Below, piece by piece: positions 22,403 to 34,315 of a stretch of DNA of 64,000 nucleotides. Under the pieces are notes generated by a model. It was given only the letters and a program-made list of their open reading frames with translations, had not been told where the DNA came from and did no database searches. The stretch's first letter is position 1; every line of letters starts with the position of its first letter. The position numbers were made by a program, and so were the translations under genes. Source of the stretch: Albugo candida. Taxonomy: Eukaryota; Oomycota; Peronosporomycetes; Albuginales; Albuginaceae. The stretch lies in the NCBI GenBank assembly GCA_905220665.1, contig CAJNAR010000007.1:363780-427779 (forward strand), given 5' to 3'.

Positions 22403-25400
22403 TCAGGATCGCATCTGTGTAAAACTAGTCGACCCATTAAATGCCGAACTGGACGACTGACCAAAAGGTGAAGCTGCAGAAGCACCAAACCCGTTGCCAA
22501 AGCCTGTACCTGCCCCTTGCGAGGATGCAATGCTGCCAAAGCCAGTGCCAACAGAGCGAAAGGAGCCGAAGCCGGAACCAGTTGTCGTAGATGGCTTGGT
22601 AGTACTCGAAGCAAAACCGCCAAATTCACTCCCGCTTCGTTGCTGAAGAGTGTTCGTCCCTCCGAACACTGCCGTCGTTCCACCAAAGGAAGCAGCCGAG
22701 TTTCCTAATGTGGAGGAGGCTCCAAATACTGGCACTGCTGTATTTCTCGATGTCGATTCTGAGCCGAACACTGATCCCGACTGTGGGGTGAGTTGAGTCA
22801 AAGATTGCTTACCATACTTCTTTTCGAGTAAACCGAATAGCTCCGTCTCACGCCCACTATATTTGGCTAAAGTCGTGTCGACGTCCTTTAGTTTTCCGGG
22901 ATTATACTTTTGATAGAACTGAACAAGTCTTTCGCGATGACTGCTAGTCGTTCCTCCAAATGGTTTACTTATGGCCATTGGCTGAGAGGGTTTACTGAAG
23001 GTAGATCCAGGTTCCGATGTCCCAAAATTCGCCATGCTGCTAGTGTTTGGTCTTGTATTTGACGAGTTTCCGAATGACGTCAGAAAAGCAGTGCCGGGAG
23101 CACCAGCTGTACTGGAATTCGTTGATGGTGATGCTTGTATCGGGAAAAAAGTGCTTGTGTTGCCAAATGGGCTCGAATTTGTCGAGTGCCGCAAAGGGGC
23201 TACCGTATTCGGCACGGATTCCACTTGAACTTTATACTTATTACTAAGGCTTCTGAACAATTCATCTTCTCTTCCTTTGTACTTGTTCAGTGTCTTGTCA
23301 ACATCAGCCAACTTTGACGGATTGTGTTTTTCATAAAACTTGACTAACCGTGCTCGTACTTGTGGATCGATTCTTGTTGTAAACGCTTCAGTTTGTGCGT
23401 TGGGCTTAGCTATAGAGCTTGGTATCTCTTTAGCAACGACATGTACTGGATTGTTTGCTCCTGTCGTGGTCGTTGTCTTGCTCATGGCATTGACTTGCCA
23501 TGCAGAGACGTCACCACTTGATGTAGGTACTTTGTTTGGGATCACACCGCTTTCGATAAACTCCTTGACCAACGTCTTCACATTCTGTCGAGTTGCAAGT
23601 CCGTAGGTCACGAACAAACTCTCCAAAAGCTCACTTTCGCGACCTCGATACTCACTCAGCTGTCTCGCAACATTTGCTACTTTTTCGCCATCGATTTTAG
23701 TGTAAAACGCTTCCAGTCGTTGACCAAAACCGATCGATGGCGCAACGGTAATTCTGTTCACACCTCCGACAATCGGTGCTAGTCGTATTGAGTCATTTGA
23801 ATTATTTTTGCTCTTTGCGGAAACATCAGATGAGGTACAGGAGTCGCCTTTCCTGATATTTCGATGCATTGTTGATTCCAAGGGTGATGATTGATCATCT
23901 GAGTGAATACTTTTTGTGTGCGTATTGTGAGCTTGTTGCGTACCAGCAACACTGACGGATTTCTTAGCATTTTCTGGGTTAATTTTACCAAATTCGATTT
24001 GTCTTGGAGTCGGGACTGGAGATGGGATCGTGATTCGTGCACTTGACATAAGCTTACTGACAATTTGATCGGGATCTTTCCGGATTATTGCAGAAGAGAT
24101 ACTCTTCTTTCGCATAACGACAGTAGGGCCCAACATCCGACAATTTATGCCACCGTTGCACAGCTTTGCAAATCGCTCATGCATTGCTGCAGTAGAACGC
24201 TCTGCCTCAGCTAGCCGTCTCACCATCTCTTTCGTACTTTCTGCTTTATCGCTAAAGACATTCCCAATCGGAAGTGTGATTTCGGGAATGTGTTGGTCTT
24301 GAACATGCAATGCTTCTATCGCGAGTGATAAGTCGCACACTTTGTTGTACTCTGTCTTTGACTTCTCGTAAGTCTGTTTCAACACGCGAAACAAGTTCTC
24401 CGCACGAAACGACGAAATAATCTGGTCATTGTTAGTTGCTTCCTCTAACAAAGTGAGATGCTGCTCCAAGTCATGACAGCATCTATTGATTTCAGCAATT
24501 CTTGCTTTCAGTTTCCTTCGCATCTCTGAAGATTCCATATCTAACGGCTGCTCATTCATCAATTGCTTCCATTGGACATTCTGCAGACCCTGGAATAGCT
24601 CATAGCCAAACGCGATTTGTTCATGAACTTCACTATCGCTCCCAATCACATAGAGAGTGTCATTTTCAATTTTTTGACGATTTTCATCGAGCGTACTGAC
24701 GTCACGACACAAAGTAATTATATTCTGCTTCAATTGCCTCACTTCAATAAGAGGCTTTGCCTGAGCAGCGGAATTTTGCCTTGCTACATGCTCAGCGTTC
24801 TTCGTGGACCGCTGGACAGATGTCTCAAAGTTGTTGACAAGCTGTGCCATGTACTGCATTATATCGGATTCTGTCTCACTTGGAGCTCCAGAATGCGCCC
24901 ATTTCACATTGCTGAGCTTCATATCCTGTGCTGTTGACTTTGAAATGACGATAAATGGAGATGGATCCTGGGAGGAATCTTGTGAAATTGCGGAATTTGA
25001 ATGTTGCGCGGCATATGCATCATTCTTCACCTTATAAGGCACTTGAGTCTTTGCTGAAGCATTGGGCGGATACATCAGCGTCAGAGCTTTAGGCTGTAAA
25101 GGTTTCGGCTTGACTGAGGTATCTGGTGGATAAGCGGATACAGCGAGCGCAGGAATGGTTGTAGTCCTAGATGAAGCAGACTTCGAAGCTTGTAATAATG
25201 GAGGCTTGGCTTTCGTCGAGGTATCTGGTGGATAAGCGGATGCAGCGAGCGCAGGAATGGTTGTAGTCTTGAATGAAGCAGACTTCGAAGCTAGTAATAA
25301 TGGAGGCTTGGCTTTCGTCGAGGTATCTGGTGGATAGGCGGAGGAAGAGGTTGTTGGTAAATGGGAAGTCGGCATATTTGCTTGCGACGCTGGAGATGTA

Positions 25401-28400
25401 TCCAAATGGTTTGTCGAGGTCGACGACTTTGACGATACGAATTCTCCTTTTATCGACACTTTCAACGCGCAGTTAGAGGCTGTCCCTAAGTTGGAAGTCG
25501 ACAGCAGAGACGGTTGAGCCTTTGAAGAGGTATCTGGAGGATACATGGTGGGCGACACTTTCACCTGTGAAGAATCAACGTTGATGGAGGCACAAGAGGG
25601 GGCAAGGATGAAGTTTTTCGATAGGTTGTCAGCCGGGAGCCGAGGCACTTGAGCCTTAGCTGAGGTGTCTGGAGGGTACATTGCTGCCGATAATTTCGGC
25701 TTTGGAGCCTCTTCCTCTGTCGAGGTACTCGGTGCATGTGTAACGATAGGAACTGCCGTGTCACATGATGCAAGTTCCTCATTGATGGAAAAGCACACTG
25801 AAGAGAGATACTTTTCATGCGGTGAGGTTACTTTGCCACATGGTCGAAGGCTCGCGACCGGGCTAGTCCCTGCTATTGGAGTGCTTACATCAGTAATTGT
25901 GCAAAATCCCGGTGACTTTTGACAGTCGTCGTCCTCACTATCTTCATCCTCGCTATCTTCTGCAAAGAGCCAGTTGGTATACCAGTTCACAAAGATGTCT
26001 TCCGGTAGTATACCATCCACGAGCAAGGGTTTCAACAATGGAAGATGAACTTCTTCACAATATGTAGATCCAAGCGCTTTAAAAAGTTGACTGAAGTCTT
26101 CTGAATGGATGGCGCCCAATTCCGAAACTGTAGCTTGGAAAGCGTCCCGTGCTGCCTTTCCCGCCTCAGCACGTTCTGCTTCTTCATCAGCGCTTTCATC
26201 TTCTTCAGCGAATTCATTATCACCATCTTGACCATAGGACTCCGATTGCGTGGACGGATTGTTTACCTTTGCAGAATCTTTTAGCTGTTTAGCTGCGACA
26301 TTGGTACTGGGTGTTGCAGTGAGCCCACTAAAATCGAAACCAATGTTCTGATCCGCCAGTGTTGCTATCGATTTTATAGAAGTTGAAGATAATCCAAACT
26401 TATATGGAGCTGCTGAATCTTTTGTTTCAAATTTAAAACCTGAGCACGAGCTGTCTGCACGCGTCACCTGAGATTGGTTTGGATTCGGTATTGTACACGC
26501 TACGCATCGAAGTGCCTCGGAGTTGTCATTTTGTACTGAGCAGCTCGCGCATCTCCAACTTCCTTCTCTAGGCATAAATTGCGAGAGAGGATTCTTGCTT
26601 ATTGGAACGTCAGTCGTATCAGAAGGTTTTATTTGTTCTTCTTGGAGTGACATTTGATTTATTGCGTGGGAGCTGTACCACGCTAAGAACTCTTTTTTCT
26701 TGATGCAACCAGATTCACGAAATTGTTGTTGTATTGCTTCAGCCGACAACCGTGTGGTCTTGCAAGATGCATTTAGCAAATTAACAAATTCGCCAGTTCG
26801 TGCAAAGGGAATTTCTTCAGTATCATTGACGTCAATTTCCTTGAATACTTGTAGTGCATGCGTACAGTCCTTTTCAGCGGCCTCGTCTATATCACTCGGC
26901 TGAGATTGTGCTTGACGTTTAGAAACATCAATCTTGCCAGTTCGTATTCCTTGTTGCTTTAATAACTTCTTGTCTGGTTTGATCAAAAAACCAATTTCTT
27001 CCCCAAAACTGAGATCGACTAGTGCAAAACTGACTAGTAGACCTGATGTCGTGACGCTTGAAAGAATGGGGCATGGTGGATAGAGACCTCGGTCTAAGTT
27101 AACTGATTTGCTAGAATTAAGAACGAGCTGTAGCCCGACTGGTAACGACTCATCATCATTCACATCCATCGGTAAACGTGCTTGATACTTCTCTTGTGGT
27201 TTCCAAACTTCCCAATCATTTGAGTCTGGATCAGCGACAAGAAGCTCGATATCGGCGCTGAGTGAGCATCCGACGAAGAACATTCGCCTATCCGAATAAT
27301 AGGTAAGATCACTTAAGCAATGTCAGGAGAGTGATAACTTGCCATTCCTCGAGAAAACACGAGTAGTATTGATGTTTGCGACAATCCATTGCTTCTGTGA
27401 AGGCAACGACTTCGTCTAGTGCAATTATTCTTCTGTGTTCGTACAGAAACGCTTGCACTACTTCTTCTTCTTGTGTAGTATTCAAGGCTTTGTATCCCAA
27501 AAACATAAGCTCCTTTTCGGCCCAGTTGATGTGATGAACTATGTATCACATATCCCTTATAGAAATACACTTTGAAGTTTTGGCAACGTACCAATAAAAT
27601 TACCAATTTCAGTGTCGAGAGACTCGGGAGGGGCAATATGTTCTGAATTGGTGGAAATAGACGAGCGATCATATATCCATACATTTCCATCATTGCTACC
27701 AAGTGCAATTTGCTTCCCGCATGGACTCCAACATGCTACAGCAGCAACACATGAGAGATTGTAGCGGCAATAATTACATTCTAGAGCCCACCAGAAGTTG
27801 CCGAGATGGAGTCAATGACATCTTTACCACCGTCCAAACGATACAAAAAAGTTTCATTTCCGCTCGTGACTGCTAATAATTCCATCTGCTCGTCATTTTG
27901 ACAGTTCCAAGGACGCCATGCCATCTCCAATAAAGTATTCCCAAAGTGTGCGAGGAAAAATGTTGCTTCTGATTTCTTCGTCTGTAAAATGGCTGTCTCG
28001 TAAAAGTAAACATTCTGATTGCAAGCAACGGCTAAGATTTGCTCATTATGCGAAAGCGATATGTAATACGGAGAAGAGGGTAGAGCAATTTCAAAACAAT
28101 ATGCAGATTTTGTGCGATCATCCTCTTTCTCTGTCAGCGTAGGAAGCGCTACATGCGTGACATTCAGTCCGTGATCCAATGCTTCATCTCGCGCTTTGAG
28201 ATACTTTTGACACAGATTCTCAGTGATTCTATACTCACACACCATAAAGCCTACAAATATATGGTTAGAATTTGCTCCGATCAGACGTATGGACTTGCCA
28301 TTTCGAGAGCAAATGTAGCTCAATCCAGATCGATTTCCATGCTGGAAAAGCTGTACGTTTACGCAGTTGTTGAATTCTAGAACTTTCTCAACAAACTGGG

Positions 28401-28464
28401 AATCAAAGTCCAGACTAATGCGTCCTGTGTCCAACATCCGCACATGTTCCACATCACGGTCCAT
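22403..28464 (-). CDS. Nup214/Nup159-like FG nucleoporin, four exons
   Basis: The joined exons (28464-27828, 27780-27592, 27538-27343, 27287-22403) total 5907 nt, exactly 1968 codons plus a stop. Residues 1 to about 450 form a beta-propeller like that of Nup214/Nup159, which docks the mRNA-export helicase on the cytoplasmic side of the pore. Typical blocks are CWSPCGKQIALGSNDGNVW, HHINWAEKELMFLGYK and FFVGCSLSADIELL. A RanBP2-type zinc finger lies at about 585-607 (WRCASCSVQND...RCVACTIPN). An acidic run is at about 782-796, and six YPPDTS-type repeats lie at 875-1085. A coiled-coil-rich stretch follows at about 1140-1380. Three related helical repeats begin near 1534, 1654 and 1794. The tail after about 1840 is rich in FG, GFG and FGS motifs, which bind karyopherins. 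The start is the ATG at 28464; an earlier frame start at 28485 is only a TTG. A zinc finger inside a Nup214-like protein is unusual. Confidence 0.85.
27288..27342 (-). other. Nup214-like intron 3 (55 nt), GC-AG type
   Basis: It begins GCAAGT, the classic GC-type donor, and ends GGATAG. No GT donor nearby restores the frame, while this one joins LEEW to RMFFVGCSL in phase 2. The total coding length then comes out as an exact multiple of three. Confidence 0.75.
27539..27591 (-). other. Nup214-like intron 2 (53 nt)
   Basis: It begins GTACGT and ends ACATAG on the coding strand. Removal joins GNFI to VHHINWAEKE in frame, matching the expected propeller strand. Confidence 0.8.
27781..27827 (-). 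other. Nup214-like intron 1 (47 nt)
   Basis: It begins GTAAAG and ends CTCTAG on the coding strand. Without it the frame stops at TAG; with it removed the frame passes from RLDG into the next propeller blade. The exon leaves phase 1. Confidence 0.8.
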
Positions 28465-30779
28465 TCTTGATCTGCGTTTTTCCAAAAATACCGACTAAAC
28501 CAGTTTGTTGTGGACCTGTGAGATTACAGTACTAGCCAATCATCGCTTATGAGTTTCCTCTAACAGGATGATTCACTTAACATATACCGTATGCAACTCG
28601 ATCCTTTTTGATTGGCCAAACTACTATGAAATACCTCTACAAATTGATTATCATAGCCTCCAGTATATTTGTGTACAAAGCAAAAGCAGCACATGACAAT
28701 ATCACTTTATACCGGACGCAGGATTTTTGAAGAATGCTATAATGCATCAAGTAGCGTCAAAAGCAATTTTGAATATACATGGCTTTAAAAAGGGCTTTGC
28801 AATTTTTGAAATAATTGCAGAATATGGGGAGAAGCTTTCTTTGAAAATGGCAGGAGCTTAACAAAATTAATATTTTTACGAAGGTCGATCCGCTATCACT
28901 CATCTTTTTGTTCAAAAAATCCAGTGCAAATCCTAGCAATATTGAAAAGAGGGATACTGGCTGCTATAGCGACAGCGAAACAAGGGCTGATAATGAAGTT
29001 GAGTTAAAGCGCATCCAAAAGCCTGTACGATACATTGGCAATACAGAAAGAAGCCAAGGACAGCAGATTGACCTTACTTCTTCATTCTTCAAAAACACAC
29101 GATTATCGGAAAACTGGTAAAATTTTTCGACATGATGCGCCAATCTTCACTGCGAGCGTGACGTCTCAGAAAATGAAAATCATCAGTGCTGCGGTAACAG
29201 CACTGAATTGCTGAATCCGAACGAGAAGTACAATGCAAGTACAGAAACTGATCAGTAATACAATGGAATCAGCCAATGCTTAAATACCTCCCTAAGAATG
29301 ATAGCGACAAGCAAACTCACATTGAGATTCACGCGCTGACACAGTACGATTTTTTAGGTTTTGCGCAATATCGAATGTCGTCTAGGTGGCATTATGAGTG
29401 ATCTCAGGTGATCAAAGACCGGCGCGGCCGATTCTTGCTAAGAGTCGAATGATACTGCCGGACTAGTAAGAAGAGCAACACCGTATTACAACGGTAATGA
29501 AAGAGACAAAAGTAATCAACCACATGCGGAGTCGCTCCTCTCCCGGGTTTGAATGATAAGGTAGCTGCATCGAAGCATCAAGTCGATGCCGCTTGCCAGT
29601 GTATTATGATCGCGTTTGATTCGGCTGACAGAGGCATCTTGCCGCGACCACAACGTTCGTCGGCGATCATCTTCCTTAACAAAAAAATAAAAGAATTGAT
29701 CTGGCTATTTAGAGCGCCATAATTCTTTATGTCAATCTGCGCGTACATTCAGATTTCGAGCGCATCGATTGCAGTGCTTTTGTAACAAAAGTGGCCTACC
29801 AAGAGAAGAAACGTTTGTGCGAGAACTTTCGATGGATTTTCTTACTCAGGACCTGTCAAACATACAAGACTTGATGTCGATCCTGGAGATAAAACATACG
29901 CGACTCTCTCGGATTTCAAGAAACAAGCTGGTAAAGGAGACAATTGGCATCTATACTTCGCATCGTAAAACGAAAGTACATCGTAGAATTTTTTTTTTAG
30001 CCACTAGGCTGGCCTTCGACACCGTGAACAAAAAAAATAGCGATGATTCAGGAAGATAGAACTCAGTACAGTACACCGCACCGTGTGGTTGACAAAAACA
30101 TCTTTTCTCTAAGATTTGAGTAAGCCCTCAAGCTGAGATGAAGGACATGGGATTTGAAATGATGGCATGGCTGCTACAAATGTACTTTATTTAGGGGCGA
30201 TTCGACACTGCTCCCGAAGTACCGAGTAAATTCCAACGCAACTCGAACATATCAAGTGCACTGGGATGGATCTAGTACGAAGCTTGGGAATTAAGCAAAT
30301 TAACCATACTCTCTTTCAGTCAGACCATGTCGTGTACTCGCATTACCAATTCGACGTTACTGAGTCCCTAAGGCTTGATCATGTATCGGAATATTCCATT
30401 TAGCGAGAAAGCGACTAGTTTTGATCACTTCCCAGTGTTACAAAACAATAATGCCCCTCTTATGTTTCGATTAATTCCGGTGGAGCAGTACGATCTTGCT
30501 AGAATGTCTGACACAAGTCTTGCATTGGACGTCATAATTCAAGAAATACTGTCATTCAAGAAATACCGCCTCCGGAACCAGATAAACAACGGAACTTTGA
30601 ACACATATTCGAAAAAGCGCATCTACTGGCATTCAGTTGGAATACAAATTATCGCTAAACTCTCCATAGAGATGTCAAATCCACTTCAATAGGTCCGATG
30701 CATACCTATTATGGTCAACCTTCTTGGAATGAAAGACATAGAGACCTAGAGACGTCACTTATGTTTACCCACATATCAC
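28465..30779. other. region upstream of the nucleoporin gene; no firm gene
   Basis: Several short plus-strand frames occur at 28908-29120, 29769-30059 and 30375-30692 (105 codons, with FDHFPVLQNNNAPLMFRLIP). The last has protein-like composition and could be an exon or remnant. I see no known domain, and splice sites that would join them are not convincing. The promoter of the nucleoporin gene should lie at the left edge. Confidence 0.35.
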
Positions 30780-30960
30780 CATTACATTCATAATTTAAGG
30801 AGCTGCTATCCGGACCCCCCCTCTCCTCACATATGTTCCAGTCCACTGCTATATGTACACCCCCCGTTAATAGCCAATTAAAAGTCTGGAATACTTCCTC
30901 GCGTCGCAAAACTGTCCGGACGTGTAAATACTTGCTCACCTCTGTTCAAGTAGCAAGCTC
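30780..30960 (+). repeat. dispersed repeat, copy 1
   Basis: This segment reads AATTTAAGGAGCTGCTATCCGGA, a C-run, CATATG, then CTGCTATATGTACACCCC and ACTTCCTCGCGTCGC. Blocks of it recur inverted at 38430-38560 (first half) and 37490-37645 (second half). Confidence 0.7.
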
Positions 30961-31249
30961 GAGACCATGAACGAATAACAACAAAAAAGCAGCATTTTGA
31001 AAGAAAACACTAGTCGTTTCGGTGAAGTCATAATCTTTCTCTTCCTATCTTTTCTGTACTAATTCAGCTTTTTTGCTGAATCTGAAGCGTTTGATGTCGC
31101 AAAAATGATCTTTTGTCTTATTTCAGAAGCGATCAATTTCCTCCAGCTAAAAGAGCAGTGGTGTAGCATCCATATAATCGTGAGCACACATAAGCTCAAT
31201 GAAAATGTGACTAATCATAACAGAGGTGGCTTCATAAACAAAAAAGCCT

Positions 31250-31534
31250 ATGTCACAGCAAGCCAAGTCGTCTAATGCAGTAGCGAACATCATTCATTCA
31301 TTTAAGCGGCAATATTACAAATACAAGAACGGACGCATCAAAAGTAGCTTGAATATTTTTTCAAAAAATGTTTCTTTTAGCGAAAAGTCGAAGAATCTGT
31401 CTGAACGACTCGACTGGTATACAATCAAAAGAATTAAATCAACCTGTATAGCACAGGAGCATGTACCAAATCCAGCAACTAGGAGAGATGTACCACGTCA
31501 AAGTATTGTTTCAATCAAAAAGCCTTCAGCCTAG
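31250..31534 (+). CDS. small basic hypothetical protein (doubtful)
   Basis: A 94-codon frame with ATG at 31250, rich in Lys, Arg and Ser (SFKRQYYKYKNGRIKSSLN). It has no signal peptide, membrane segment or known motif. Neighbouring DNA is non-coding to the left and the Gypsy element to the right. It could be an exon, a remnant or a chance frame. Confidence 0.2.
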   Translation: MSQQAKSSNAVANIIHSFKRQYYKYKNGRIKSSLNIFSKNVSFSEKSKNLSERLDWYTIKRIKSTCIAQEHVPNPATRRDVPRQSIVSIKKPSA

Positions 31535-32018
31535 CCGAGAAAGAAAATTTGTCTCAGACTCCTCGAAGCAGACATACTGATCAATCACTTCAGATTGTGG
31601 CTGTATAAGAACATGATCTTGGTTAAGATGCCATCTAAAAATCGGAGACGAGTGCAAGCATGGTGTATGATGCTGTGAGGAAGCCTTCATGATTGATAAA
31701 AACATTCAGCACTGCTGGATGGCTTGTACAGTGCCAAGAGTATGTGAAGAGCAGCACATGACGGCCTATCGAGGTGTTTCTCCTATCCTGCATTAAAGAT
31801 TGCTCGAGTTATTATACACTCGAATGACAATGATTAGAAAGAGTAGGAGGTGTTGTATCCTTAAAGTGATAAGTGTCGTGTACAAGTTACGGTCATTGTC
31901 AAAAGTGTGTGAGAAGGCGCTGTTGGAATTGGCCATCTGGGCGACTATTCGTGTAATTTGTGACAGATGGCGCCGACTGACGGATGTGTCACTTTTGCAT
32001 GGATTATGAGTGCGGCTG
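31535..32018. other. no feature seen
   Basis: Short non-coding stretch ending at the left LTR of the Gypsy element. Its last five bases (GGCTG, 32014-32018) are the target duplication. Confidence 0.5.
32014..32018. repeat. Gypsy target-site duplication, left
   Basis: GGCTG, identical to 37296-37300. Five bases is the usual duplication for this class. Confidence 0.85.
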
Positions 32019-32246
32019 TGTAACGCCGGAAGGAGGAAGCAGAGGAAGATAATTGTTGGCGGAGCTGTATTTTATACCTGGTTCATGAGAGTGAAGTGTA
32101 GAAGCGATCAATAACTAGTAGTGCATACGAGTTGAACAAACTAGATCAGTATTGAATTAAGGAATCCTGGTTCACCTATCTGATTGGCTAATCCAGTTCT
32201 CCAACTATGTAGAGCTATGCATGCATGTACAACGGAGGTTGTTACA
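32019..32246 (-). repeat. Gypsy 3' LTR (228 bp)
   Basis: Shares with 37124-37295 the blocks AATAATTGTTGGCGGAGCTG, CTGATTGG and ATGCATGCATGTACAA. It is about 56 bp longer than its partner because of indels in the middle, so the insertion is not recent. Confidence 0.88.
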
Positions 32247-32256
32247 TCCCCCCGGA
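32247..32256 (-). promoter_or_regulatory. Gypsy polypurine tract
   Basis: On the minus strand a purine run (CCGGGGGGA) lies directly before the 3' LTR, where plus-strand DNA synthesis is primed. Confidence 0.65.
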
Positions 32257-32422
32257 ATTGACATCTCGTTGTCGCTTCTTGAAATCGGCGATGAGAACAT
32301 TCCAATGAGAAATATGACGAATATCTTGTGCCGCTCCCATATAGCTTCGTGCTCGAGTAATCAATGCCACTTCACGAGCCATTCAGGTTTACGCTTAAAT
32401 TGACGCTTCTGAAAATGCTGTT

Positions 32423-32905
32423 CTATGATGTGCATCGTGTCGCCACTGTCCTCTTCGAAATAGGTTGGGATGATTTCGAAATCGGACGAGTTTGAAATCG
32501 CGGTAGATTTCCCACATAGTGACTCAGCACATCAATATCGAAAGTAGAGTTCAATCGACTCATACTCCGAGGAAGCTTCAATTGCGCAACATTCGAGTCG
32601 ACCATTTTTACAATTTGAAATGGTACAACTTTGCAAGAAGCTATTTTGGCGCGTTTTCCATCAATGCCTTGTGTCAAATGTTTCGCAGGTATGCAACGAG
32701 TATCCAACATGATCAAATCTCCAATTTTGTAAGTAATATCGGTGCGTTTTCTGTCGTAGCACTTCTTTTGACGATCCTGAGCTTGAAGTAAATGTTTCGT
32801 GGTTAGATCAATGATTTCTTGACGACGGCTTTGGAAATGTTTTGCACACTCAGCGATTGCACGTTGCACCTGAGTTGTGACGCAAGGAGTACTTAGCGAA
32901 TTCAA
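32423..32905 (-). pseudogene. Gypsy pol C-terminal tail
   Basis: A 160-codon frame with QDRQKKCYDRKRTDITYKIG and VQLKLPRSM-like blocks. This is the region that follows integrase in Gypsy elements, with the SH3-like fold DLIMLDTRCIP. The frame is fairly open but isolated. Confidence 0.7.
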
Positions 32906-33642
32906 CGGATTGCGTTCTTTGCGACCAGTATCAATTCGAAAGGTGACATACCAGTTGATGCACTGACTAGCGTGGAATGAGTATATTTAATTGTCCCTAA
33001 ATAATCGGACCAATCACGTCCATGATACGAAATCATACAGCATAGAGAGTCTTCCAAAATCAGATTTTGACGGTCTGTTTGTCCGTCGGCTTGTGACCGA
33101 TATGAAGTTGTCATATGCAGAAGAATTCCCATCAGCTTGGCAAGAGAGGATTAAAACTTCAAAACAAACTTGGAATCTCGATCTCTGATTATAATCGATG
33201 GTAGAACATGATGATAAACGACACAATCAAAGAAATGACACGCTGTAATATGGGCATCATCATTGCGATTGCACGCTCTATATTTTGACCGTTTGGAAAG
33301 TTTGTCGACAACTGTCATGATAGCATCGAATCTGTTTGATTTTGGTAATCCCGTAATGAAATCCATAGAGATAACTGACCAGAATTTTTCCGGAATTGGG
33401 AACAGAATCATTTATCCATTCTTGCGAGCGTTCCTGTATTTCCAGCAAGGGCATGTTTCACAACTCCGTACGTAATATCGAACGTCTTGATTAATTGTAG
33501 GCCAACGGTACCATTGAGCGATGCGTAAAAATGTTCGTTGAGCACCAGGATGTGCGGCAATGTTGGAGTAATGAAAGCATGCGATGATTGAAGTTAGCAG
33601 ATAATTATCTTTTCTGTTCGGTACACACACACGCATCATCAT
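32902..33642 (-). pseudogene. Gypsy integrase remnant
   Basis: 33642-33412 holds the zinc-binding HHCC module (AAHPGAQRT, YYVRSCETCPCW). 33411-33151 holds the first catalytic Asp (ISMDFITGLPKS) and the second (IIIRDRDSKF). 33132-32902 holds the third position as QADGQTDRQN, where most relatives have Glu, so the DDE triad is D-D-D. Frames are broken between the pieces. Confidence 0.85.
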
Positions 33643-33959
33643 TTGTGACTTGAATTAAAGCAAAATATATCCATTGGCAAATTCCTTGTAAACCGAATTG
33701 TACGAACCAAGCGAGCTCCAATTCTGAGATTCTTGTGTCACATTAACAGCCACGGATGAAGGCTCGGTTGCGCTTATAGAACGAGACGTACTTGATTTTT
33801 CAAGTATATTGCCATTAGTAAGCTTCAAATCATCAACATTAAAGTCGCTGATAGAATCCTCCCTCTCGAGTATATGAAAGTGTGAGGATGAACCTGTGCA
33901 ATTATGAACATCGAACTGTTGATTAGACACGACACCGTTGGCAATTCGGAACCTTGACG

Positions 33960-34315
33960 TGATAAAGCATCGGCTACCACATTAAAATGAACTTGAAAGT
34001 GATGCAGCTTGAATGTAAACTGCGAAAAGAATGTCAAATATCGAGCCAGCTTTGGCGAAACTTTCGGACGATGAAGAAACCATTGCATGCCGTGGTGTCT
34101 GTGTAGATGTCAGCTTCACGACCATAAAGATAATGACGCCACTTTTCCAATGCAAGCTTGATTGCAAAAAGTTCCTTTTCATGTGTCGGCCAATTAAGAT
34201 CATGAATCCTCCATCTTCTTGGAAAAGAATGCAATGGGATGATAGCAACCAGAATGAAGCTAAGAAAGAGCACCACCAATACGATATCCAGAGGGGTCCG
34301 TTGTCACAATGAAAC
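33960..34315 (-). pseudogene. Gypsy RNase H remnant
   Basis: Starts right after the 5S-derived insert with FIVTTDPSGYRIGGALS, the first catalytic Asp block of Gypsy RNase H. KELFAIKLALEKWRHYLYG follows, with the catalytic Glu. A stop and frameshift separate the two. Confidence 0.8.

Noticed and set aside
30375..30692. 105-codon plus-strand frame as a firm gene
   Set aside because: Protein-like in part, but no domain, no clear exon partners and a decayed setting. Kept only as a note in the region entry.
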